Shown: in pieces, positions 11,501 to 22,000 of the stretch
Layout of the letters: each line of letters begins with the position of its first letter
Position numbering within the stretch: the first letter of the stretch is position 1
NCBI GenBank assembly: GCA_019448385.1
Contig: JAGTXO010000037.1
Coordinates: forward strand, 310,001-374,000
Reading direction: 5' to 3'
DNA: 64,000 bases
Source of the DNA: Diacronema lutheri
Taxonomy: Eukaryota; Haptophyta; Pavlovophyceae; Pavlovales; Pavlovaceae
Translations under genes and position numbers: made by a program
Notes under the pieces: model-generated
The model's database searches: none
What the model saw: the letters and a program-made list of their open reading frames with translations, nothing else
What the model was told of the DNA's origin: nothing

Positions 11501-14500
11501 GCGGCGATGGACGAGGTGCGCGCGCCCGCGCTCAGCCTGTCGGCGCCGAGCGCGCCGGGCGACGGCGACGAGAAGCGCGCGAGCCGGGTGCCCCACTGCG
11601 CCGCGAGCCGCGAGCTGCCGCTCGGCGTGCCGCTCCCGCTGAGCGCGGCCGCGTGCTTGAGCGACGCGTCGTTCTGCGCGCTGACATCACCGTTGGCCAT
11701 GAGCGCAACGAAGCGCTTCGAGAGGAAGAGCGCGACGTGCCCAATGTCGCTCAGAAAGATGGGCACCTCGACGAGCCTCAGCGCGCCATCGGGCTCCTCC
11801 TCGCCCTCGTCGCCGCCCTCGCTGCCCAACATGGCGCCCTCGCCTTCGCACCGCTCGCCGCCGCCCTCGCCGTAGGCCGGCGCGCCGCTGGTGCCGGCGC
11901 CGTCTGCAGCCGCGTCGGCAAAAGCGCCGCCCTCGCGCGACGCGCGCCCGCTCCGGCGCAGCGCGTCGTAAAAGGCGAGCGCGCGCGAGCTGCGGCGCGA
12001 CGCGCTCGCGCCATGCGACGAGCGCCGGCGCTTGCCCGCCGCGATCGCGCGCAGCTCGTCCGACAGCGCGGCGGCGGCGCGGCGCGAGCGCACCGCGCCG
12101 GGCCCGTGCACGCCGCCGGCGCCCTCACCGCCCGCCGCGTCGCGCCGCTCGCGCGCCTCGCGCAGCCGCGCGCTCAGCTCGAGGAGGGTCGAGCCGGTGC
12201 GCGCGCCCGAGCGCAGCGCGTCGCGCACCTCGGTCGAAGCGCCGCTGGCGTAGACGCGCACGGCGAGCGGCCGCTCACCCTCGCGCTGCGACGTGGAACG
12301 GCGCGAGGTGCGCATGCCCGCGCTGCAGCCCGCGCTGACGCCGAGCGGCAGGTGCGCAAAGCCGCCCGCGCCGCCGCCGCCGCCGGGTCTCCGCGCCGCC
12401 TTGCCGTCGGGCGACGCGGGGAGCGACGCGCAGTGCACGCCGAGGAACGCGATGAGCTGCGAGTAGATCTGCTCGAGCACGCCGTTCGCATCCTGGTCGG
12501 AGAGCCCCAGGTCGTTGATGAGCAGCTCCGTCACCGCCTCGTGCTCAGACCGCCTGCGCGCGCGGTCGTTCTGCCCGTCAACGCCGTCGCCACGCGGTGG
12601 CAGCCGCTCGGCGAAGCGCTCACGCAGCCGCGCGAGCCCGGCCTCGGCTCTGTTGAGCTTCATGATCAGCTTCATGAAGGCGCGGCGCGTGGCGGCGAGC
12701 TCTGCCTCGCCGACGGCGCCGCCCGCGCCACTTGCGCCCCCGGACGGCGGCCCACCGCCGCGGTCGCCGGCGCCGGCGCCAACGCTGGCGTCGCCGCTGG
12801 CGAGCCAGTCGACGCCAACCGCGCCGCCATCTCGCGCGCCGTCCGCGCGCGCGCCGTTCGCGACGAGCACGGCCTCGCCCAGCCGCTCGCGCTCGCTCGC
12901 GCCCTCGGCGCCGAGCGCAGGCGGCACGCTCTCGTGCTCGTCGTCGTCCATCGCGTACTCGCGCATCCAGATCTCGCCCCACTTTGCGCACTGACGGAAG
13001 AGCGCGCGCTGGCTGCGCGCAAGCCGAGACATTGATCGGCCGACCGCCGTCAGCTCGCGGTCGACGCCAAGTGCGGCCGCGCCGAGCTCGCGCACGCCGC
13101 GCGCGCGCGCGAGCGCGCGGCCGTGGAGCTCGCGATGAAGCGCGTACATGTCGAGCGACGCGGCGACGCCCAGCTTTGCGCTCAGCTCCACTGAGTGCGC
13201 GTCCGCTGCGGATAGCCTCGCGCCGCCGTAGTGGTAGAGCACCGCCGCGAGCTCCACCGACGTGTCGAGCGCAGCCACGAGCGGCGAGCGGCCCCACCGG
13301 TCGGTGAGCGCGACGTCGGCCTTGGACTCGACGAGGGTGACGCCCGCCGAGCGGCTGCCCGCCTTGGCTGCGAGCGCGAGCGGCGTGCGGCCATCGTGGT
13401 CGGTGAAGTCGATTGGCGCGCCCATGTCGAGGAGGAAGCGCACCGTGCTCGCGTCGCCGAGCACCGCCGCCTTGCCCAGCCGATCGCCGAGCTTGCGCAG
13501 CTCGGGCTGCGCGCCGTGCCGGACGAGGAGGCGTGCGAGGTGCGCATGGCCGTGCTGGATCGCTTCGTCAAGGGGCGCGTGGCCCCATCGGTCGCGCGCG
13601 CTCACGTCGGCGAGCGCGCCGATCAGGTACTCGGCGACGCGCGCGGTGCCGACGGCGGCGGCGACGTGGAGCGCAGAGCGGCCGTCGGCGTCGAGCGCAT
13701 TCGGGTCGACGCCGTGCGTCACGAGCAGCGACAGATGCGCGAGGTCGTCTCGCTTTGCCGCAGCGTGCGTGCGCGCGGCGGGGCGGTCAAGGGATAGCGT
13801 CGCTCCGCCCCTGCCCAGCTCGTCGGCCACTTCCTCGTGCCGCCCCTCAATCGCGTCGGCGAGCGGCGTCGAGCCGAAGCGGTCGCGGCTCCCGACGTCC
13901 GCGCCCAGCTCGACGAGCTGGCGCGCGACGGTCGCGATGCCGAGGAGCGCGGCAAGGTGCAGCGCGGTGCGGCCATCGTACGAGGAGCTCTCGAGTGAGA
14001 AGCCATCCTTGACGAGGGCCGCGACGGCCTCCACGTCGCCCTGCCGCACGGCGAGGCTCATCTGCGCGAAGCGCTCCTTGTTGCGCTCGACGATCGCCGC
14101 GCGGATTGTGTCGCGCAGCGCCTCGTACTCGCGACGCTCATCGTCGTCCATGGCGGCCAGGTCAATGCCGGACGGGCCGTCCGCGCCAAAGAGGTTTGCG
14201 CCCGTGCTCGAGAGCGAGTATTTGCGCAGCAGGTTGTGCGTGAGCAGCTCGACCTGCTCGGGGTACGAGCGAGCGACCGCGTGGTAGCCGGCGAGCGGCA
14301 GCACGGCGAGCGTCACCTCACCGCTCGCGCTCGCCTGCACCGTGTATGGCTGCGGGATGCCGACGACGAACGCGATCTCGCCGACAATGTGGCCCGCACC
14401 CACGTCCGCGCGCAGCGTCGCGATCTCGACGGCGCCCCTGCTCACGTGCAGCGTGCCGCCGACGCACCAGAGCAGCTCGAGCGCGCCGTCGCCGCGCTTG

Positions 14501-14869
14501 AAGAGCAGCTCGGTGGGGAGCAGGTAGCGCTCTTTGAGCTGCAGCGCGACGTGGTCAACGAACTGCGGCGTGGTCGAGAAGAGGAGCGGCGTCGCGCTCA
14601 GCTCCTTGCGGTACTGCGAGACGGCGACCTCCGTCTGCAGCGAGAGGGGCATCTGCGCGAAGATGCGCTCCGTCATGCTCGCCTGCTTCTTGTGCTGGAA
14701 CTCGTAATGTGCACAGATGCGCCGCGCGAGGTGCGCAGGCAGCCTTCGCCCGCTCACGTACGCGTCCACGGCCTTCATCAGCTCGTGGAAGTGCACCGTG
14801 TTCTCGTCGGTGCGCACGAGGTAGTTGAAGAGCGTGCCGAGCACGTCTACAGGCGGCGGGGGGAGGAGG

Positions 14870-14901
<32 letters not shown>

Positions 14902-15945
14902 CGAGGGTCGGGAGGGGGAATAAGGTTGGAACCGTGCGATGCAGGCGCGCATGACCCCCCGCGCGCGACGGTGAAGGGCGGGGGGCGCGAGGGGGCGGAG
15001 TGCAGCCGCACAGGCGTAAAAGACGATCTGCACCGCCGCGACAACGATCGCCCAGATGATCTCGAGCTGGTCGACGAGCACGAGCGAGCCGTACCCGAGC
15101 GCGGTGAGGCCTGCCCATGCCATCCACAGCGAGACGAGGTATGAGTGCCAGTCGCCCGCCGCCTCCGCGCGCAAATCATCGTTGCCCGTGATGAGCGCAA
15201 ACTGCGCAGCCCACGACGGCAGCTGCGGTGACTCATCCGCGCCGCGGTCGGCCATCGCCCACCAGATGCACGCGACCCAGTGCGGGACGGAGACGAGGAC
15301 GAGGGTGAAGCGGTACACCGCGAGGAAGCGCACGTTGGTCGTCAAGTCGTCGTTCATCTGCTGCACGTAGGCGGCGAGGTCGCGCACACGCACGAGCCGA
15401 AAGAGCTGCGCGGCGAGGAACGATGCGCGGTCGGATGTGACGAAGAAGACGCCGCGACCGTAGTGCAGCGAGGCAGTGACGATGAGGTCGCGCAGCACGC
15501 GCATCGACGTGTAATTCACCTCGCCCGACGTCGACTTGACGTCCGCGTCGCCGTCGAGCTCGGCCGGCTCCGATCGCTCGGACTTGCGCCGTCGCTGGTG
15601 CAGCACCGCGGCGCCGATCCACGCAAGCTCAAAGACGTCGACGGCCACGTCGAGCACAATCGCGATGCCATTGGTAAGTACCAGATCTGGGAACGCGAAG
15701 CGCAGCGGGATCAGCAGCTCCTCGTACGTGAGGAGCGGCAGCCGCGCCATCCGCGAGTAGATGACGAGCCGTTCGCGCCGCTCGCGCTGCGCGACGGCGG
15801 CCTCGAGGCGCTGACGCGCGTCCTCCACCTGGTCGCCATTCGCGACGAGCGCCGCACGCCATTTGACGCGCCGACCGTGCGCCCCACGCCGCTCCGCGCC
15901 GCCACGCAGGATGCCCCCACGCCCCGACGCGCCAACCACGACCAT
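5587..15945 (-). CDS. giant two-unit cyclic-nucleotide-binding, ankyrin-repeat ion channel (plant AKT/HCN-like)
   Basis: Seen: exons (minus) 15945-15012, 14846-8320, 8174-7601, 7489-7341, 7229-5937, 5778-5587, about 3,222 residues, all junctions in phase. Unit 1: membrane segments, pore loop GLTALGYGSLV, then the post-S6 segment after the intron, a cyclic-nucleotide-binding domain with GEIAFVVGIPQPYTV (close to the plant K-channel form) and about six ankyrin repeats. A long low-complexity linker follows (about 13,150-9,200). Unit 2: second membrane domain, pore loop STIGLSQLP, second binding domain with GEVPFVYRVRYLQTARV and more ankyrin repeats. Known family: plant Shaker-like and HCN/CNG channels have one unit per chain and form tetramers. 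Inferred: a plasma-membrane cation channel built as a dimer of fused units. The N-terminus is uncertain: the frame is open to 16,107, inside repeated DNA, and the first membrane helix is weak, so an upstream exon may exist. Splitting into two genes is possible, but no stop separates the units. Confidence 0.8.
7262..7281. repeat. 20-nt poly-G run (poly-C in the transcript) in a channel-gene intron
   Basis: An uninterrupted G run on the plus strand lies within the intron 7230-7340 of the minus-strand channel gene. In the transcript it is poly-C upstream of the CGCAG acceptor. Confidence 0.9.
14871..14901. repeat. 31-nt poly-G run (poly-C in the transcript) in the first channel-gene intron
   Basis: The run is inside intron 14847-15011 of the channel gene. 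In the transcript it forms a C tract just upstream of the acceptor CCTGTAG. Excising the intron joins TTTTACGCCT to ACGTGCTCGG and restores a clean post-S6 reading. Confidence 0.9.
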
Positions 15946-15990
15946 CACGGCCACGACCTCGGACGGCCGTTTCCGCTCATCGGGGTTAAA

Positions 15991-16054
15991 TACTAACGAC
16001 GCCTCCGACGGGTCAACAGATATACTAACGACGCTTTCCGACGGGTCAACAGAT
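15991..16054. repeat. two tandem copies of a ~32-bp unit upstream of the channel gene
   Basis: A unit starting TACTAACGACG and ending GGGTCAACAGA occurs twice head-to-tail, with one small difference in the middle (CTCC against TTTCC). It abuts the left copy of the longer direct repeat. Confidence 0.85.
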
Positions 16055-16208
16055 GGGGTCAGGAAGTGCGCAGCGAGGCGCCAGGCGGAGCAGGCCCAAA
16101 GGCCCACACGCGCCTAGCCACCGCGCGCCGCCGCCCGCGCGCCGCCGCACCGGTGGCTGCCGTCAATCACACCACCGGCCGACGCGCACGCGCACGCCGA
16201 GGCCCGAA
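16050..16208. repeat. left copy of a ~160-bp direct repeat
   Basis: The sequence from CAGATGGGGTCAGGAAGTGC through GCCGAGGCCCGAA is repeated almost exactly at 17,062-17,235. The two copies differ at a few bases, for example GGTGGCTGCC against GGTGGCCGCC. The ATG at 16,107 (minus) of the long channel frame lies inside this repeat, so that ATG is unlikely to be the real start. Confidence 0.9.
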
Positions 16209-16399
16209 GATCGTCGGCGACGACCGCCACCCCCGAGCCGCCGCCTGCCACGTCGCCAAGCCGCCCGCCGCCGCTGCAAAGCGCGACGCCCGCCGCCAGC
16301 GAGCCGCCGCCCTCCCCGCCGCGTCGCAGCCCCCTGTCGCCGCGGCGAAGCGCACCGCCACCCGCCGCCAGCGTGGCAAGCGCCGCGATGCTGGCCGCG

Positions 16400-17061
16400 T
16401 GGCCGCGCACGCGCGCCCCGCCACCCCCAAACCCACCGACCGGGGCGAAAAGTACGTTGTTCGCGGTGCCGGCGCAGTCGATGGGCAGGGGCGGCGGGGC
16501 GCGCGGAGCGCGGCCAGCAGAGCGCGAGGGCGCAGCCGTCGCAAGCGAAGGTTTCGTCGTAGAGAAGGCCACGCCGCCGTCGCTCGTGCGGCCGTGCGCG
16601 CGCGCCCCGCCACCTCCAAACCCACCGACCGGGGCGAAAAGTACGTTGTTCGCTGTGCCGGCGCAGTCGATGGGCAGGGGCGCCGGGGCGTGCGGAACGC
16701 GGCCATCAGAGCGCGAGGGCGCAGCCGTCGCAAGCGAAGGTTTCGTCGTAGAGAAGGCCACGCCGCCGTCGCTCGTGCGGCCGTGCGCGCGCGCCCCGCC
16801 ACCCCCAACCCCACCGACCTGGGCGAAAAGTACGTTGTTCGCGGTGCCGGCGCAGTCGATGGGCAGGGGCGGCGGGGCGCGCGGAGCGCGGCCAGCAGAG
16901 CGCGAGGGCGCAGCCGTCGCAAGCGAAGGTTTCGTCGTAGAGAAGGCCACGCCGCCGTCGCTCGTGCGGCCGTGCGCGCGCGCCCCGCCACCCCCAAACC
17001 CACCGACCGGGGCGAAAAGTACGTTGTTCGCGGTGCCGGCGCAGTCGATGGGCAGGGGCGG
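16400..17061. repeat. 189-bp tandem array, about 3.5 copies
   Basis: The landmark AAAAGTACGTTGTTCG recurs at 16,449, 16,638, 16,827 and 17,016, an exact 189-bp period. Because 189 is a multiple of three, the array is open on both strands and makes repetitive peptides either way. Neither peptide resembles a known domain, and the third-base GC is lower than in the neighbouring genes, so I read this as a satellite rather than a gene. Confidence 0.92.
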
Positions 17062-17235
17062 CAGATGGGGTCAGGAAGTGCGGGGTCAGGAAGTGCGCAG
17101 CGAGGCGCCAGGCGGAGCAGGCCCAAAGGCCCACACGCGCCTAGCCACCGCGCGCCGCCGCCCGCGCGCCGCCGCACCGGTGGCCGCCGTCAACCACACC
17201 ACCGGCCGACGCGCACGCGCACGCCGAGGCCCGAA
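17062..17235. repeat. right copy of the ~160-bp direct repeat
   Basis: Matches 16,050-16,208, with an extra 15-bp tandem duplication (GGGGTCAGGAAGTGC twice) near its left end. Together the copies bracket the 189-bp array. Confidence 0.9.
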
Positions 17236-17752
17236 TACCCACGGGTGCAGCTGGACCTACCCGAAAGCTCCAGCTTCGTCAACGGTCAAAGGCGGGGCAA
17301 TGCGGAGCTCCCGCTGGCGGCTGGGCGCGGGTTTGGAGAGGACAGCCCTGCTTTCCGACATCTCTGAGGAACCGTGCCCACGCGAGCGCCGCGCTCGCCC
17401 GATCGGCATCGCAGCCGTGAGCCGTCGCGTCAGCTTGAGTGCCAGACAGTCATGGGGACTGAGTCTAAAACCGGGCCTGGGGGCGTGGGCACAGTCACAG
17501 TCGGCCAGCCTCACGCGCGGTCTCGGGCTGTTTCGCCGGTCCACGGACTGCGCCACTGCTGTGTGCGGCCCTTGCTCTGCGATGGCCTGCCTGAGGTCTC
17601 ACCCTCGCGGGCGCGGATCCGCAAGCCGATCTGCCAAACTTCAAGCCGCGGCCGCAGTGTTGAGTGGGGAAGAACAGCATGGCTTGACCGCGACCAGACG
17701 AGCAACGCGTGGTCGTCTGGCTCGCTTTATGGCCTACCCGCGCGGCAGGTGC
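17236..17752. other. intergenic stretch without a recognisable gene
   Basis: About 500 bp of lower GC than the surroundings. Short open frames exist on both strands but none looks like protein and none shows the codon bias of the neighbours. It contains the 3' flank of the NEDD8 gene. I see no tRNA or other structured RNA in it. Confidence 0.5.
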
Positions 17753-18115
17753 TTAATCGCCACCGCGCAGCGCGAGGACCAGGTGGAGGACAGAGCCGCC
17801 CTCGATGTTGTAGTCGGTCGCCTTCTTGTCGTCCGACATCTGCTTGCCGCCAAAGATGAGGCGCTGCTGCGGGGGTGGAATGCCCTCCTTCTCCTCAACG
17901 CGCTCCTTAATCCGCGAGATCGGCTCGTCACCCTCAATGTCGATCTCGATCTCCTTGCCCGTGAGCGTCTTCACCTTGATCTGCGCAGCGCGCGCGTCGG
18001 ATGGCCCGCAGGCGGGCGCGCGCGCAGACGCGGTGGGAACGGGGCTCAACGCGCTGTGCGCGCGCGTGGCGCGGGCAGTGCTGAACCCGATGAGCGCCAC
18101 CCATCGCGCACCTGC
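17753..18115 (-). CDS. NEDD8: NEDD8/RUB1 ubiquitin-like modifier
   Basis: Role: a small modifier attached to cullins, which switches on cullin-RING ubiquitin ligases. Seen: exon 1 is only ATGCAG (18,115-18,110). A 129-bp GTGCGC...GCGCAG intron follows, then exon 2, 17,980-17,753. The product is 77 residues, beginning [18 protein letters not shown] and ending [10 protein letters not shown] plus one Asp that must be trimmed. NEDD8-specific residues ([34 protein letters not shown] with Ala at position 72) separate it from ubiquitin, which has Arg72. Without splicing the frame would carry an unlikely 38-residue insertion, which supports the two-exon model. It is head-to-head with the 18,205 gene. 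Confidence 0.93.
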   Translation of the reverse strand, partial: AGARWVALIGFSTARATRAHSALSPVPTASARAPACGPSDARAAQIKVKTLTGKEIEIDIEGDEPISRIKERVEEKEGIPPPQQRLIFGGKQMSDDKKATDYNIEGGSVLHLVLALRGGD

Positions 18116-18204
18116 ATGTCTTCGGTGCCGGAGGCCCGCTCGCGCGCGCGATCGGGCGGGAGAGGGCGACCTGGTGGGGGACTAGTCGTGCGGGCGAATC
18201 CACG
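18116..18204. promoter_or_regulatory. 89-bp bidirectional promoter between NEDD8 and the Lys-rich protein gene
   Basis: The NEDD8 ATG (18,115, minus) and the next ATG (18,205, plus) are 89 bp apart, so one short region must serve both. No TATA-like element is visible. The inference is from spacing. Confidence 0.5.
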
Positions 18205-18882
18205 ATGGCGGACAAGCTTGCCGCGCCGAAGCGCGACAAGCACGAGAAGCGGGAGAAGGAGGAGCACGGCAAGCACGAGCACACCGAGAAGCGTCACAAG
18301 CACGGCAAGCACGAGCGCAAGGACCGCTCGCCTGATTCCTCGAGTGACGGGCACAGGCGGCACAAGCACGGCAAGGACAAGGACAAGGGCAGGGACAAGC
18401 GGCGCCACGTCGAGAGAGGCATCGACAAGGACAAGGGCAGGGACAGGGACAAGGAGAAGCAGAGGCGGCACGGGACGCGCTCTCCCGACGCCGTCGCGCT
18501 GGACGACGTCGAGGAGGCGTGGCCGACACCCGCCATGCCGCCACCGGGTGGCGTCGTGCTCGGTCCGTCCGATTTTTTCGAGCGCGCAAACGAGTTCCGC
18601 GTCTGGCTGCTCGACGAGCAGCGCATCTACCTGGACGAGCTGCCGACGGACAAATCGCGCAAGCTCTTCCGCCTCTTCGGCAGCTTGTGGAATAGCTCGA
18701 AGCTGCCGCCCAAGTACTACGCGAAGGGGGGCATCCCGGAGACGCAACTGAGCGCCGAGCAGCGCACGCGCCACCGGTGGGCGTTCGCCGCGAAGCTGAG
18801 CGAGGCGGACCGTCTGCAGCTCGACTCGACGAAGGATCACGTGGACACGCTCACGCGCCGCAGCCACGGCGACGTCAGGTGA
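18205..18882 (+). CDS. Lys/His-rich nuclear-type protein with a conserved-looking C-terminal domain
   Basis: Single exon, 225 residues. Seen: residues 1-95 are very rich in Lys, His, Asp and Arg (for example HKHGKHERKDRSPDSSSDG), as in splicing-associated and nucleolar proteins. Residues about 120-175 form a compact segment, SDFFERANEFRVWLLDEQ followed by LFRLFGSLWNSSKLPPKYY, with spaced aromatic residues. This looks like a real folded domain, but I cannot name its family with certainty. Inference: a nuclear RNA-related protein. The ATG at 18,205 is the first in frame. Confidence 0.75.
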   Translation: MADKLAAPKRDKHEKREKEEHGKHEHTEKRHKHGKHERKDRSPDSSSDGHRRHKHGKDKDKGRDKRRHVERGIDKDKGRDRDKEKQRRHGTRSPDAVALDDVEEAWPTPAMPPPGGVVLGPSDFFERANEFRVWLLDEQRIYLDELPTDKSRKLFRLFGSLWNSSKLPPKYYAKGGIPETQLSAEQRTRHRWAFAAKLSEADRLQLDSTKDHVDTLTRRSHGDVR

Positions 18883-19024
18883 CGCTGGCTGCCTGGTCAG
18901 TGTGTGCAGGTGGAGACACGTGCGAACTCGATCGGTCTCGTAGCCCTGCCACATTCCACCCACTTGGGCATATCCGAGCGCTCATTCGAGCCATCACGCG
19001 CGCGCGTGCGGTGCGTCAACTGAC

Positions 19025-22000
19025 TTACCCCTCCTCCGAATGATGGCGGTTGACAAGTGCACCACACATGGCCTCACGCAGCGCGCTCTCTGCCAGCTGC
19101 CACCCGTTCGAGCCGCCCCCGCTGTCTGGCGCGCTCTCGGCCGCGGCAGCAGAGCCGTTGCGCAGAAGCACGCTCTCGATGGAGCGCGTGCGGTTCGACA
19201 TCACCTCGAGCGCGTCGTCCAGCTCGCTGCCTTGCGCGGCGCCCGCGTCCAAGCCGCCCTCCTCCGCCGTGCCCTCGTCCTCGAGGCCCGCAACGCGGCC
19301 GAGGCCTTCAATTGAGTCGAGCGGCGGCGACTGACCGAGCCATGCGCGCAGGGCGTTGAGTACACCGAGTGTCGACGGGAATCTGCGAGGCGGCATGTGC
19401 GCTCGGTGCACGCGCGCGCGGCAGGTGCGCTGAGTGCCACGTCGCTCAGCGCTCGGCTCGCGGGTGGCGGGTGGCGCAGTGGGCGCGCCATCGCGCGTCG
19501 CACCTGCCGGTGGTGAGCTTGGACGAGAGCAAAACGAAGAGGTCATCCTCGTCCACGACGCTTTCGCCATCGCTGTCGCCATCATCGCCACCGCCGTCCG
19601 CCGCGTCCGCGTCCGCACCCGCGTCGCCGTGCGCCCGGCGTGCGGCAGCGCTCGATCGCCTGGCGCGGATTACGACCTCAAAGGCGCCGGTGCGCGGGTA
19701 GCGGCAGAGGCGCAGACTGTCCGGATCGATGAAGCGCTCCGTGCAGCCATCCTGCGACGGGCTCGCCCGGGTCGCGCGCAGGCGGTGCGCGAGGGCGTCA
19801 GCCAGGCGCGCAAGCAAGACAGGCGGGGAGGGGGGGGGGGGGGGCTGAGGCTGCGCAGAGGCCCCTGCGCGCACGCGCAACGGCAGAGCGCGCCGTGCCG
19901 ACGCCCCTCGCGCGCGCGCACCGGCGCGGAGCTCGGGCCGGGCCGAATGAGCCGGGGTGCTCCACCGCCCACGCCGCTGCGCGCCCGCACCGCCGCCGGC
20001 GGCGCGGCTCGCGGCGAGCGCGCGGTGGCGCTGCCGCTGCCCGCGGCCTGTGCGCAGCTTGCGTCGTAGGCGCGCGCGAGCGCAGCGGCGCGGCGCGCGG
20101 AGATGCGTTGGAGCGCGCCGACTGTGCGCAGCGCGCCCGAGTTGACTCTGACCGGGAGGGCGCTGCCCAGGTGCGCGTGCACGGCCGTTGCGATCGATCT
20201 CGCCGCTGCGGCGTACTTGGCCTGCTCGCCGCGCAGCGACACGGACGGGCGCTGGCGGGTGCATATCTCGAGCTCGAGCACGGGCTGCGACGCGAGGCGC
20301 GCGCGCAATAGCAGCGCGGCGGGCGGCTGCGGGTTGCCGTCGAGCAACAGCGAGCAGCGCGCGGCTCCCGGCATCTGCACCGCCTGCACAAGCGGCCATG
20401 GCACGCGGCGCAGCCTGTTGTGCGACGTGTCGAGCAGCGCGAGGTGGCGCAGCTGCGCGAGCTCGGGAGGCAGCTCAGTCAGGCAGTTGCCGTCAAGCCG
20501 CAGGTGGCGCAGCTGCGGCACCAGCGCGGCGATGCTCGGCGGCAGCGCCGCCGCGTCGGGCCCACCGGACTCGCCGAGCGCCGCCAACGACAGCCCCAGC
20601 GCGTTGTGGCTGACGGCGAGGGAGCGCACGGAGGGCAGCAGCGCAAGCACCGCCTCGGGCAGCGCGCGCAGCTGGTTGTGACTCGCGTCGAGCGACGTGA
20701 GCGCGTGCAGCGGCTCGGGCGGCAACTGCCTGACTGAGCTGCCGCGTCCGCAACTGCCTGACTGAGCGACGGGCGTACCGTCGCGCGCGAGCGCCGCCGC
20801 GTCCGCGCCGGGCGCGCGCGCGCGCGCCGGCAGAGCGGTGAGCGCGTTGCGCGAGACGTCGAGGGAGTGCAGCCACGGCAAGTTACGCCCGTCGAAGAGC
20901 GCGTCGGGTAGCGCCACGAGCTGCAGGCTGCGCAGCCGCAGCCTGAGCACGCCAGCCACGCACAGCGCGGGCGCGCGGAAGGAGGGGGGGGGCGGGGGCG
21001 CGGGCGGCATGGCCCAAACGCTCGTGCCCACGGACGATGGCGCGCGAAAAAGCGGGCAAGCGGAGATGGTGGCAGTGCCGCTCGGGCCACAGCCAGCAGA
21101 CACCTCGCGCGCATGCCCGGCCCGGCCGCCGTGCGCGCGCCCCTCCGCGCCGGCTACCTTCGGCCAAGCCGCCGCGCGCCAGTCGGCGGGCAGCACCTCG
21201 AGCGCGGCGCGCGGCGGCCGGCGCGGATCGGTCGGACGGGCGGAGAGCGCGAGCGTGGCAAGCTGCGGGTGCAGCGTGGGCTGCACCCAGCCCGACGCCG
21301 CACCGTCGAGCAGCAGCTCGCCTCGCACCGCGCATCGCCGCACCGCCTTCACGAGCCACGCCGGTGCGCGCCCATGAGCGGCGTGCGCACGGCCAGCGCC
21401 CACCGTGTCGGCGGCGTGCGCCTCGCCAAATCGGCCGGCGAGGGGCCATGCGTCTGCCTGCGCGTCCAGCGCCTCGTCGTCCCACTCGTCGTCCTCCGTG
21501 TCGTCGTCGTTGCTGTCGTCGCCGTCGTCGCCATCGCCATCGTCGTCGCCATCGCCGTCGCCGATGCGCGCCGCGTGGCCGCCGCGGCCAGTCGCTTCGC
21601 GCCGGCCAGCGGCGGGCGGCCGACGCAGCAGCGCAGGCGACGAGCCCGCGTGGCCGCGCCACCGCATGTCAGCAGCCGGGCTGTGCGCGCCGACGCGCGC
21701 GCCGTCCGTCCGGCGCTGCTCCATTTCGCCCACCGCCGTCGCGGCGCGTCGCAGCCCGGCCAGCGGCGCGCGCAGCGGTGGCGGTGGTGGTGGCGGCGGC
21801 ACGTACTGCAGCGGGTGCGCGCGCCGCAGCGCGCCCACAGCGGACGGTGGCCGCCAGTGCGCGCGCGCCGTCGTGGCGCCGCCGAGCGCGAGCGTGAGCG
21901 CCGCGCTGTGCGAGCGCGGTGTGCCGTGCGCGCTGCCGTGCGCGCCGCTTGCTGAGAGGCCATGCACCGCGTCCGCGCGGCCACATGCTCGCGCCGAGTG

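Noticed and set aside
8632-13035. 1,467-codon plus-strand open frame
   Set aside because: Antisense to the channel gene, whose minus-strand frame carries clear domains. The plus-strand peptide is Arg/Ala-rich with no domain. It is a GC-driven shadow.
16066-17367. 433-codon plus-strand and minus-strand repetitive frames across the 189-bp array
   Set aside because: Both strands are open because the period is a multiple of three. No domain, and base composition at third positions is unlike that of real genes here.
17753-18100. Ubiquitin gene with an N-terminal extension
   Set aside because: Residues match NEDD8 rather than ubiquitin, and splicing of a 129-bp intron removes the extension.
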